From the NCBI GenBank assembly GCA_003646745.1, contig QMLM01000015.1, positions 1-14,805 on the forward strand: 14,805 nucleotides of DNA, read 5' to 3'. Under the pieces are notes generated by a model. That model ran no database searches, had not been told where the DNA came from, and was given only the letters and a program-made list of their open reading frames with translations. Position 1 is the first letter of the stretch. The number at the start of each line of letters is the position of its first letter. Source of the stretch: Deltaproteobacteria bacterium (GTDB taxonomy: Bacteria; Desulfobacterota; B13-G15; RBG-16-54-18). The translations under genes were made by a program, and so were the position numbers. Shown one piece after another: positions 1 through 7,247 of this stretch.

Positions 1-722
1 CCCTAACGGTGAGGGATAAGTCCATCTTTAAATGGCTCCCACTTTTGGGCATTGCAGCAGGAGGAATTGGTTTTTACACCATCCCCTTTCTCTGGGGTTC
101 CCTCGTGGCCCCTGCTATTAGCCATATGGATGGAACCCTGGTACCTGTAGTGGAGGGCAAAGCGGCGGATAATATCATCCAAGTGATCATAACCAGATAT
201 CTCCCAACCTGGTTCTCAACCTTTGCCCTCATGGGAGTTGTCGCCGCTGCGCTCTCTACTGCGGCAATACAACTTATGACATCGGCAATTTTAGTCTCTA
301 GGGACTTGATCCATGGGTTTATCAAGCCCGATGCCACCGATAAACAGCTTATCATCTGGACAAAATTAGCAGTTATAGGGTTGATCATCCTCTCCCTGGG
401 GATTGCCCTCTGGAACCCTATAGCCCTAGCCCTTTATCTCACCCATGTGGCCGTGCCCGGTTTTGCCCAGTGGGCACCTTGCCTTGTGGGTGGCGTTCTC
501 TGGAAGAGGGGGACGAAGCAGGGAGCGATAGTAGGAACCTTGGCCGGAACAGCTACCTTAGTTGTGGGGTTTATCTTTAAATTCTCCAATGCCATAATCC
601 TCTCCTTTATTATCAACGTCATCCTTTACATAATCGTTAGCCTCTTTACCCCCAAGCCATCGGAGCAGGTAGAGGGGATATTCTTCGATGAGGTGGATGA
701 GTTCTTAAAAGAGAAGGTCTGA
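1..722 (+). CDS. sodium:solute symporter (SSS family), C-terminal part, cut by window start
   Basis: The reading frame is open to the left edge, so the GTG at position 9 is probably not the real start. About 239 residues are visible. They are strongly hydrophobic, with about six membrane segments, and carry patterns typical of the second half of SSS/SLC5-type symporters: a helix with ALSTAAIQLMTSAILVSRDL (the family's AAxxSTxxxxLMxxSSxLxxDL region) and the later loop PCLVGGVLWKRGTKQGAIVG. The role would be Na+-coupled uptake of a small solute across the inner membrane; the substrate cannot be read from this part. The stop codon overlaps the next start (TGATG at 720-724), so the downstream chimeric gene is likely translationally coupled. 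A following acyl-CoA synthetase would fit uptake of a carboxylic acid, but that is inference. Confidence 0.85.
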   Translation, partial: LTVRDKSIFKWLPLLGIAAGGIGFYTIPFLWGSLVAPAISHMDGTLVPVVEGKAADNIIQVIITRYLPTWFSTFALMGVVAAALSTAAIQLMTSAILVSRDLIHGFIKPDATDKQLIIWTKLAVIGLIILSLGIALWNPIALALYLTHVAVPGFAQWAPCLVGGVLWKRGTKQGAIVGTLAGTATLVVGFIFKFSNAIILSFIINVILYIIVSLFTPKPSEQVEGIFFDEVDEFLKEKV

Positions 723-2116
723 TGGAGTGGAGGCTGATTTGTAATACCGAGGCAGGGGTAGCAGATCTATTGGCCCTGCCAGCGGCTGTGGCTGAGGCCA
801 GGATAGCGGGACGCTATATCCTCGCCCAAAGATCTGTACCGGAGACGATAATCCTTCAAAGGGTTAAGAGAAAAGGAATCTTGGCCGGTGCGGAGGTGGT
901 GATAGACAAAGAAGGAGCACAAAGGAAGGGGATAGAGGTCGCCACACAGCCTAGGGGAGGACGCCGGGGGGCACGTCCGGCAGAGACGATCTCCCTTCAA
1001 GAGTTGATGCTCAAAGCGAAGGACAAATTCAGCTCGGCAGATAGCCCGCCCGATGAACTCGCTGCCCTCATCTACACCTCCGGCACCACGGGAAATCCCA
1101 AGGGGGTAATGCTCACCCACGGTAACTTCTTGGCCGAGTGCGAGGCGACCTCAGAGATCATAACCACCACCGAGGAAGATAGATTCGCCAGTCTGGTCCC
1201 CTTCTTCCACATCTATGGCTTAGCCATTGGTCTAGTTGTCTCCCTTTTCCGGGGCTGTGGCACGGTATTGTTCCCCCAATATTCCCCGCGCCAGTTCCTC
1301 AAAAGGATGGGCCAGGAGAAGGTCTCCATCCTTATCGCTATCCCCACCCAATACCATCATCTTCTGCTTGCCGCAAAGAAAGGGCTCATCCATCATCGCT
1401 GTCTGAAGTACTGCATATCAGGAGCTGCCCCCTTGCCTGTAAAGGTCATTCAGGCCTTCAAAGAGACCTTCGGGGTCGGTATTCTAGAGGGATATGGTCT
1501 CACTGAAACTACTGCCGCTGTAGCAGTGAACCCCCATGAGGAGGCAAAACCAGGATCTGTGGGTAAGGCAGTCAAAGGCATCCAAATAAAGATAGCCGAC
1601 GACCATGGTAATGCATTACCGCCTAATAAGGTGGGGGAGGTATTGGTGAAAGGGGAGGTGGTGATGAAGGGATATTACAACCTCCCGCAAGAGACCCAAG
1701 AAGTCTTAAACGATGGTTGGCTTCGCACAGGTGATTTAGGATATCAAGACGAGGAGGGTTATTTCTATATCACGGAGAGGAAGAAGGATATCATAATAAA
1801 GGGGGGATTTAACATCTCCCCGGCAGAGATAGAGGAACTGTTGTGCTCTCATCCCAAGGTAAAAGAGGCAGCCGTGGTGGGGCAAAAGGAGAAGGAGGAC
1901 AGAGAGGAGGCCATAAAGGCCTTTGTCGTCCCAGCCGAGGGGGAGGAACTCACCTCAGCGGAGATCATCGGATACTGTAGAATGAGACTAGCCTCATATA
2001 AGGTGCCCGACGAGGTAGAGTTTCGGCAGAACCTGCCTAAGAGCGCTACGGGCAAGGTGTTGAGAAAGGAACTGCGGCAGGGATATAAGGACTTAAGGGT
2101 GATAGAGAGGGAATGA
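722..2116 (+). CDS. Chimeric ORF: lipoate-ligase-like N-terminus fused to acyl-CoA synthetase C-terminal three quarters
   Basis: The ORF encodes 464 aa. From about residue 95 onward it is a clear ANL-superfamily acyl-CoA synthetase: P-loop YTSGTTGNPKG (118-128), GYGLTET, the TGDL and ITERKKD hinge region, and the C-terminal PKSATGK with the adenylation lysine. It lacks the first ~140 residues every such enzyme needs; those are encoded at the start of the next gene. Residues 1-88 instead resemble the start of a lipoate-protein ligase of the BPL/LplA/LipB fold: MEWRLI, a helix with AVAEARIAGR, then RKGIEV followed by QPRGGRRG where the family has RRxxGG. That part is diverged at the substrate loop. 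The start overlaps the symporter stop, with GAGAAGG as a ribosome site. Activity of the protein alone is doubtful. It may be a rearranged gene, a split system with its neighbour, or a misassembly. Confidence 0.8.
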   Translation: MEWRLICNTEAGVADLLALPAAVAEARIAGRYILAQRSVPETIILQRVKRKGILAGAEVVIDKEGAQRKGIEVATQPRGGRRGARPAETISLQELMLKAKDKFSSADSPPDELAALIYTSGTTGNPKGVMLTHGNFLAECEATSEIITTTEEDRFASLVPFFHIYGLAIGLVVSLFRGCGTVLFPQYSPRQFLKRMGQEKVSILIAIPTQYHHLLLAAKKGLIHHRCLKYCISGAAPLPVKVIQAFKETFGVGILEGYGLTETTAAVAVNPHEEAKPGSVGKAVKGIQIKIADDHGNALPPNKVGEVLVKGEVVMKGYYNLPQETQEVLNDGWLRTGDLGYQDEEGYFYITERKKDIIIKGGFNISPAEIEELLCSHPKVKEAAVVGQKEKEDREEAIKAFVVPAEGEELTSAEIIGYCRMRLASYKVPDEVEFRQNLPKSATGKVLRKELRQGYKDLRVIERE

Positions 2117-3000
2117 ATTTAGGAAGACTCCTTGAAGAAAGGGCAAAAAAGCATCCCAAAAGGGCCGCCCTCCTATATGAGGGCAAAGCCATAAGCTTTG
2201 AGGAGCTAAACAAAAACGTAAATAGGCTTGCCAATGGCCTAAAGGATCTCGGCATAAGCAGAGGGGATAGGGTGGCCATCATGCTCCCCAACACACCGGA
2301 GTTTGTCTATTCATTTTTCGCCTGCCAGAGGCTAGGTGCTGTAGCGGTTCCCTTCAACACGATGTATAAGGGCGGTGAAATACTATATATCCTCAAGGAC
2401 TGCGGGGCGAAGGCGGTCATCACCCTTAATAGCGCCGTCCCCCTTATCAATGAGATCCGCCCAGAACTCCCCCATCTGCAATACATTATTACCACAGGAG
2501 AGCGCAATATTACCTTTGCCGATCCTGACTCCACGCTGTTCCTGCAGGGGGTTTTATCCAAAGCCGTGTTTAGGGATCTGGATGAGGCCTACAGTAGGAT
2601 AGGGGATGCCATGGTCCAGGGGCTTCGGAAGTTGGGTTTGAAGGAGGTATGGTACAAGCACAGAGGAAGCCTCCGCATAAGGGGGAGAAAGATAGCTGGT
2701 TTCTATTTCTCAGAGATAGAGGATCTGTATATCTTAAATGTTATCTGTTTTCTCACCCCTTTTGACCCTACAGACTTCTTCTCCGTCATCTGGGTCCCAC
2801 CAGAGGTAAAGGACAAGGTCATAGAGCCCCTGACCTCGATCCAAGAGGAACTGGGCAAAAGACCTACCGATGAGGAAATTAAAAGGGCGATCTTGAGCGC
2901 CCTTGAGGAAAAGTTGGGGACTAAGTTAAAAGAGGGCGCCTTAACGAGAGATGAAAAACTTGGCTACGAAAAACACAAGGCGCTGGCCAAAAGAAGGTGA
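2113..3000 (+). CDS. Chimeric ORF: acyl-CoA synthetase N-terminus fused to lipoate-ligase-like C-terminus
   Basis: The ORF encodes 295 aa, with the ATG overlapping the previous stop (ATGA, 2113-2116). Residues 1-140 are the N-terminal subdomain of an acyl-CoA synthetase: a LLEERAKKHPKRAALLYEG opening, SFEELNKNVNRLANGL, GDRVAIMLPNTPEF, and LGAVAVPFNTMYK. The P-loop and everything after it are absent and lie in the previous gene. From about residue 145 the protein resembles the second half of a lipoate-protein ligase: a helix ending GLRKLGLK, RIRGRKIAG (the conserved lysine segment), PPEVKDK, then SIQEELGKRPTDEEIKRAIL, the usual C-terminal accessory layout of archaeal and bacterial LplA-like proteins. 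Both parts keep good family character with no internal stop. Only 10 bp separate its stop from the convergent thyX stop. Confidence 0.8.
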   Translation: MNLGRLLEERAKKHPKRAALLYEGKAISFEELNKNVNRLANGLKDLGISRGDRVAIMLPNTPEFVYSFFACQRLGAVAVPFNTMYKGGEILYILKDCGAKAVITLNSAVPLINEIRPELPHLQYIITTGERNITFADPDSTLFLQGVLSKAVFRDLDEAYSRIGDAMVQGLRKLGLKEVWYKHRGSLRIRGRKIAGFYFSEIEDLYILNVICFLTPFDPTDFFSVIWVPPEVKDKVIEPLTSIQEELGKRPTDEEIKRAILSALEEKLGTKLKEGALTRDEKLGYEKHKALAKRR

Positions 3001-3010
3001 AGTACACAAG

Positions 3011-3745
3011 TCATCCCTTTTCCCGGATAACCTCCTCTTTAAGGGGAAACCTGCCGCAGCTAAACTTTCCTTCCGGACAATACCCTAGGCGTTCGCACTT
3101 CGCCCCACCATTCTCAAATACTGGAGGCAGCTCCTTTCGGCATATCTCCAGCATTTTATTCGCCAATGTCCTTATCTCCCATTGAGCCCGTTGGCAACAC
3201 CTCTGGGCGAAAAAATGCAGCAGCTCCCTGCAATTCATAGTGACCACGATCTTGGTCTCCGCGGCTTGAGGGAGGATAAACCTCGCATCCTCATAAGCCT
3301 TCTCCCCTGTAATCCCTTTTTCCTTAAACCTAGCCACCAGATTCAGATAGCCCCGCTGGATCTCCTCCATGAGCCGCGAAAACTCCTCCCGCAATATATC
3401 GTCTTCTGCAATGGAAGGGGGCACAATGTAGTTAAATCGCTCCATGGGCACATACCTTTGGCTCTGCTGGGAATAAGAAGCTATTCTATATCTTACCAAC
3501 TGGTGGGTCAAGGCCCTGGAAACTCCTTCGATGGCGAAGGTGAATTTCACATGCTCCAGGGGACTGTCGTGGCCGGAGTTCATCATCTCTCTGATAAAGG
3601 AGGCCTTGTGTTCATCGCTTATATCCTCCTCCCACATATCTCCTGCCCAGCGAGATGAGTAACACTGCCGGTACGCCACATAGAGTAAAGAGAGGGGGTC
3701 ATCGCTCAAATCCAAAAGCCTCACCTTTAATCCTATCGGGGGCAT
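3011..3745 (-). CDS. thyX: flavin-dependent thymidylate synthase ThyX
   Basis: ThyX makes dTMP from dUMP using methylene-tetrahydrofolate, FAD and NADPH, in the cytoplasm, as a homotetramer. The 244-residue protein has the usual family length and shows SPLEHVKFTFAIEGVSRA followed by the signature at residues 85-95, which reads RYR-IASYSQQ-S; the textbook motif is RHRx7S, so the histidine is a tyrosine here. The C-terminus has the Cys-containing CPEGKFSCGR found in many bacterial ThyX. An upstream ATG at 3778 would add 11 residues, but only the ATG at 3745 has a ribosome site (GGAGG at 3750-3754), so I choose that. The gene is divergent from the beta-ketoacyl-synthase-like gene and convergent with the chimeric synthetase/ligase gene. 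Confidence 0.93.
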   Translation of the reverse strand: MPPIGLKVRLLDLSDDPLSLLYVAYRQCYSSRWAGDMWEEDISDEHKASFIREMMNSGHDSPLEHVKFTFAIEGVSRALTHQLVRYRIASYSQQSQRYVPMERFNYIVPPSIAEDDILREEFSRLMEEIQRGYLNLVARFKEKGITGEKAYEDARFILPQAAETKIVVTMNCRELLHFFAQRCCQRAQWEIRTLANKMLEICRKELPPVFENGGAKCERLGYCPEGKFSCGRFPLKEEVIREKG

Positions 3746-3749
3746 TTTC

Positions 3750-3754
3750 CCTCC
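3750..3754 (-). promoter_or_regulatory. Ribosome binding site fixing the thyX start
   Basis: Read on the minus strand this is AAAGGAGGGAAAATG, a near-perfect Shine-Dalgarno sequence four bases before the ATG at 3745. The in-frame upstream ATG at 3778 has no comparable site. Confidence 0.8.
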
Positions 3755-3819
3755 TTTGTCCGGTTTGTTGCCTCCCATTTTAGCCTAATTAAAGGGCATC
3801 TTGCAAAGGTTTTCGGGAC

Positions 3820-3848
3820 TTGCATCCTTATCCCAAAATTTGTATGCT
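3820..3848 (+). promoter_or_regulatory. Candidate promoter for the beta-ketoacyl-synthase-like gene
   Basis: TTGCAT at 3820-3825 and TATGCT at 3843-3848 are separated by exactly 17 bases (3 of 6 and 4 of 6 matches to the sigma70 consensus). Only seven bases lie between the -10 box and the ATG at 3856, so transcription would begin at or next to the start codon, giving a leaderless or nearly leaderless mRNA. In agreement, the only GAGG lies one base from the ATG, too close for a normal ribosome site. Confidence 0.35.
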
Positions 3849-3855
3849 GTGAGGC

Positions 3856-5073
3856 ATGAATCGAGTAGTGATTACAGGGGTAGGAGCCATCAGCCCTATA
3901 GGGATCGGCAAGGAGGAATTCTGGCAGGGTTGTGTAGAAGGCCGATCGGGTATCCGCCCTATCCAGGGTTTTGAAGTGGCTCACCTTCGCTCTAGATTGG
4001 GAGGGCAAGTAAGCGACCCAGATTACAAGAAATACATAAAACCGGGTAACTTGCGCCGTATGGACCGCATCAGCAGGATGGTGGTGGCCTCGGTGAAGCT
4101 CGCTATGGACGATGCGGGCTTAGTATTGCAAGAGGAGAGCCCTGATAGGGTAGGGATCATGATAGGAACCGGGCTGGGGAGCTCCAAGACGGTGGATCTC
4201 TTTTTCCGGGATCTGGTACGGGATGGACCGGATGAGGTAGCACCTTTACTGTTTCAGACCTCGGTCCCCAATGCCATCTGCAGCCACGCCTCTATAGAGT
4301 TTGGCATTAAAGGAATAAACTCCACATTCTCCCATAAAGAGGCCTCAGCCGAGAGCGCCATCGTTCATGCCTTCGAGGCCCTGCGCCGTGGAAAGGCGGA
4401 GGTTGTCTTTGCTGGAGGGGCGGATGAGATCAGCGAGCCTCTTTACAATGTATACGCCACCCTAGGGGCCCTCTCTCCACAAAGATCCCATTATCTTGAG
4501 GGAATGAGACCCTTTGATCGCACCAGAAACGGCATTGTCCTGGGGGAGGGAAGCGGTGTGATGGTCATGGAGACCTTGGAGCATGCAAAACGGCGTGGGG
4601 CTACTGTCTACGCAGAAGTGGTGGAGTACGGGATGAGCGGGGGCAACTATGGGATCTTAAGTTACGACAAAGACGGCCACTCCATGGCCATGGCTATTAA
4701 GCAGGCAGTAAGAGACCTGCCCCAAGTTGATTATATCTGTGCCGCAGCCAATTCCACTCAGGTCTTGGATCGTGCCGAGACAAGGGCCATCAAAGAGGTG
4801 TTCGGGAAAAGGGCCGAGGAGATATCCATCAGCACCATCAAGGCGATGACCGGAGAATTTGAGGCCTCAGGTGGAATTAGGGGTTGTGCGACGGTATTGA
4901 GTATAAAGGAGGGGATCATCCCCCCTACCATCAACTACAAAGAACCCGACCCTGAGTGCGACCTAGATTATACGCCCCAACAAGCTCGAAAGAGAGAAAT
5001 AGAATTCGCCCTCCTCAACGGCTTTGCCAACGGGGGAGCCAATATCTCCATCCTCTTCAGGAGGCCTACTTAA
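3856..5073 (+). CDS. beta-ketoacyl-ACP synthase fold protein lacking the Cys-His-His triad
   Basis: The 405-aa protein has the complete thiolase-fold architecture of FabF-type condensing enzymes. It opens RVVITGVGAISPIG and continues through PNAICSHASIEFGIKG, VVFAGGADEISEP, RPFDRTRNGIVLGEGSGV and a C-terminal NGFANGGANISILF. Aligned by eye with FabF, the nucleophile position (STACASG in active enzymes) reads SHKEASA, so Cys becomes Glu162. The first active-site His (NAHGTST) reads CAAANST, giving Ala297. The second His (KSMTGH) reads KAMTGE, giving Glu334, although Lys329 stays. The gatekeeper Phe is Asn392. The protein therefore cannot do normal Claisen condensation. Family parallels are chain-length factors (KS-beta) and decarboxylating KS-Q subunits, but those usually keep more of the site. 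No ACP or partner KS is next to it. The intact frame argues against a pseudogene. Confidence 0.85.
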   Translation: MNRVVITGVGAISPIGIGKEEFWQGCVEGRSGIRPIQGFEVAHLRSRLGGQVSDPDYKKYIKPGNLRRMDRISRMVVASVKLAMDDAGLVLQEESPDRVGIMIGTGLGSSKTVDLFFRDLVRDGPDEVAPLLFQTSVPNAICSHASIEFGIKGINSTFSHKEASAESAIVHAFEALRRGKAEVVFAGGADEISEPLYNVYATLGALSPQRSHYLEGMRPFDRTRNGIVLGEGSGVMVMETLEHAKRRGATVYAEVVEYGMSGGNYGILSYDKDGHSMAMAIKQAVRDLPQVDYICAAANSTQVLDRAETRAIKEVFGKRAEEISISTIKAMTGEFEASGGIRGCATVLSIKEGIIPPTINYKEPDPECDLDYTPQQARKREIEFALLNGFANGGANISILFRRPT

Positions 5074-5877
5074 GGGTCTACCCTTCTTGCTTGGCGTACC
5101 TTCCGAGGGGCAGCCAACCATACAAAGATGCAGGAGGATATACTCACAAAGGCTGCAAGGACAAAGGCCCATAGATAGCTCTGGGACACATCAAAGATGA
5201 ACCCTGCCACCCAGGCCCCAAGGGCACCTCCGATCCCTATGATCCCCTCCAAGATGCCGTAGATGAGGCCGAACCTCCTCCCCTGAAAGAGATCAGCAGC
5301 CGCTGCCATAAACATAGGAGCTGTAACCCCCCAGCCTGCACCAAAGAAGATGGTGAAAGGCAGCTCTCCATCCCCACAGTGAGATAAAGTGCTGAGATAG
5401 GGGGACCAAAAGGAAGGTCCCCAACCCCATCCCAGATACGGCAAGGCCACTGGCCACCCCTCTCTTTTTTTCAAACCAATGGGCCAGGATGGCGGTGTAG
5501 GAGACAATTCCGATGCATGTAACTCCTATGCCTACGATTGCCCCATAGATGAGGTAAAATTGAAGGAGGATCTCTATATAAGCACAGAGGATAAGCCCAG
5601 AGGCCAATAACAATATCCCCGGGATGATGATGCGGCGGGGGCCAAAGCGGTCGATCAACCCCCCCACCAAGGGCGCCATAACGGTATAAGTGATCAGGGC
5701 CATAGACTGGCCCCCTGCTGCCTCCCCACGGCTCCAGGGAAAGTCCTCCAGCAGGGCTACGTAAAAGACCGAGAAGGTCGTCCGGATACCGAACCAAAAG
5801 GCCATTGAGACTAAAGCAACCCCTACGATGATCCAACCATAATAGAAATGCCAAAGGTGCATCTTCCTTTTGCTCAA
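5070..5877 (-). pseudogene. MFS transporter, broken by an internal deletion and frameshift
   Basis: The 5' part (from a TTG at 5877, or the ATG at 5862) encodes about 174 residues of a major facilitator: YYGWIIVGVALVSMAF, LVGGLIDRFGPRR (the loop 2-3 motif), and a helix through VASGLAVSGMGLGTF up to LWGWRAAF. At about 5350-5365 the transporter sequence jumps to another frame and resumes as FTIFFGAGWGVTAPMF, then FQGRRFGLIYGI, ending near 5070. Some 273 transporter residues remain of an expected 400 or so. The rest of helix 6 through helix 9 is gone, roughly 125 residues. The unshifted frame ends at 5293 after about 20 meaningless residues. Neither half can make a working carrier. Its last four bases (TTAA) are shared with the stop of the convergent gene. 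It lies downstream of the hemC operon on the same strand and may have been its last member. Confidence 0.8.
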
Positions 5878-5933
5878 GTCCTTTTCTCCCCTCTGCCTTT
5901 CGCAACAAAACTCGGATTTGAGGCATCATCTAA

Positions 5934-6137
5934 CTATTTCATCCCCTTCCGGCCTTCGATAAAGCTCCTCAACTTATTCTTTACATCTATTATATCTTCT
6001 TTGATGAGCCTTTTTGCCTCTTCAGGCCAATCGGCAAAAATCTCACGATCCCCATATATGAACAAGATAGGCGCCTTTATTATCTTAAAAGAACCCTAAC
6101 GGCAAATCTTCTCCGAACTTCTTCCCCTGAAATACTT
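5934..6137 (-). pseudogene. Short decayed coding remnant with a frameshift
   Basis: This fills the gap between the DUF362 stop and the transporter remnant. On the minus strand one frame, bounded by stops, gives about 53 residues including IIKAPILFIYGDREIFADWP, ending at the TAG at 5934-5936. The adjacent frame upstream gives KVFQGKKFGEDLPLGFF and then a stop. Joining them at the T-run near 6087 yields one plausible protein-like stretch. The KAPILFIYGDRE pattern resembles the late strand of alpha/beta hydrolases, but it is too short to assign. No convincing start exists. It is probably the tail of a lost gene; random coding-like sequence is the alternative. Confidence 0.35.
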
Positions 6138-7244
6138 TCAGATCTTGATTAGCTCATACTCCCTGCTGCCAAGACCTATTTCCTCGCCGTAAGCCAGCTG
6201 GACCTCCCAGTCTACCTCACGGTGCACTGCGCGAAACTTGTCTGCCCCAGAGGGCAGCCCATCCGTATAAGGGGAATTAGGGCTACCAGGCTGAGCATTC
6301 ACCAGGTCAACAGAGGCCTGATCTATGGCCACCGGGTCATTGGAGGCGAGGATCCCCACATCTCCCACAATAGGGGCATCACTGTGCCCATAGCAGTCGC
6401 AGTAAGGGGAGACTTGGGTGATGAAGTTTAAAAAAGCAACCCTCCCTCCTTTGTTTTTCAAGGCCCCGTAGGCGTACTCCACCATCTTGCGCTGGAACTC
6501 CGGAGAGGCCTCGTTCCACTGAATCTGGATGGCCCCTTGGGGGCAAATCACGATGCACTCTCCGCACCCAACACATTTTTGGGGGTCGATAAAGGCCACC
6601 TCACCTCTTATCGCGATGGCCCCATAGGCACACCACTGAACGCATGTCTCACACCCTACGCACTCCTTCTTCTTCACCTTTGGCCCCAGGGTGGAGTGCT
6701 GGCTTAGCTTTCCCTCTCGGCTGGCACAACCCATCCCGATGTTCTTAATAGCCCCGCCGAAGCCCGATAACTCATGCCCCTTAAAGTGCGCCACCCCGAT
6801 AAGAGAATCGGCATAGTATATCTCATGTGCTATGCTCACTTCGCGGTAGATCTTCCCCTCTATCGGCACCCGGACGGAGGCGTTGCCCATTAGGCCATCG
6901 GCGATAATGACCGGGGCCCCAACTACTGAGAAGACAAACCCGTTCTCCATTGCGGTGGTGATATGGGAAACGGCCTCGGACCTAGAACCACCATATAAGG
7001 TATTTGTATCGGTGAGGAAGGGTTTCCCGCCCAGTTCCTTCACCCGCTGGCAGATCCGACGCAGGAAAATCGGCCTTACATAGGCGGTGTTGCCCCGCTC
7101 GCCGAAGTGGAGCTTGATGGCCACCATCCCGTTGGGCTTGATCCTCTTGGGAAGTTCTACCCTATCTAACAACTCCCCTATCTTGTCGAGCAAACCCCTT
7201 TTGACCTCCGCCCTAAGATCAGCGAAATATACTTTGCTTGCCAT
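6138..7244 (-). CDS. DUF362 protein with two [4Fe-4S] ferredoxin motifs
   Basis: This 368-aa, probably cytoplasmic protein belongs to the DUF362 4Fe-4S group, whose biochemical role is unknown. An N-terminal DUF362 part (residues 1-185) includes VAIKLHFGERGNTAYVRP, FLTDTNTLYGGSR and HFKGHELSGFGGAIKNIGMG. A bacterial-ferredoxin insert follows, with two CxxCxxCxxxC motifs at Cys195/198/201/205 and Cys224/227/230/234, each ending in the usual Cys-Ala/Pro step, so it should bind two [4Fe-4S] clusters. The remaining DUF362 part follows (VGILASNDPVAIDQASVDLV). There is no signal peptide. It is the third gene of a tight minus-strand operon; its ribosome site lies inside the last codons of hemC. An electron-transfer or ligase-like role is possible but not shown by the sequence. 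Confidence 0.88.
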   Translation of the reverse strand: MASKVYFADLRAEVKRGLLDKIGELLDRVELPKRIKPNGMVAIKLHFGERGNTAYVRPIFLRRICQRVKELGGKPFLTDTNTLYGGSRSEAVSHITTAMENGFVFSVVGAPVIIADGLMGNASVRVPIEGKIYREVSIAHEIYYADSLIGVAHFKGHELSGFGGAIKNIGMGCASREGKLSQHSTLGPKVKKKECVGCETCVQWCAYGAIAIRGEVAFIDPQKCVGCGECIVICPQGAIQIQWNEASPEFQRKMVEYAYGALKNKGGRVAFLNFITQVSPYCDCYGHSDAPIVGDVGILASNDPVAIDQASVDLVNAQPGSPNSPYTDGLPSGADKFRAVHREVDWEVQLAYGEEIGLGSREYELIKI

Positions 7245-7247
7245 TGC

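Noticed and set aside
722..1010. Reading the first ORF as a normal acyl-CoA synthetase with an unusual N-terminal extension
   Set aside because: It is not an extension: the required N-terminal subdomain is absent and appears at the start of the next ORF, while the N-terminus shows lipoate-ligase-like patterning.
3182..3658. 158-codon open frame on the plus strand
   Set aside because: It is antisense to thyX, which has unmistakable family sequence; no domain or ribosome site was seen for the shadow.
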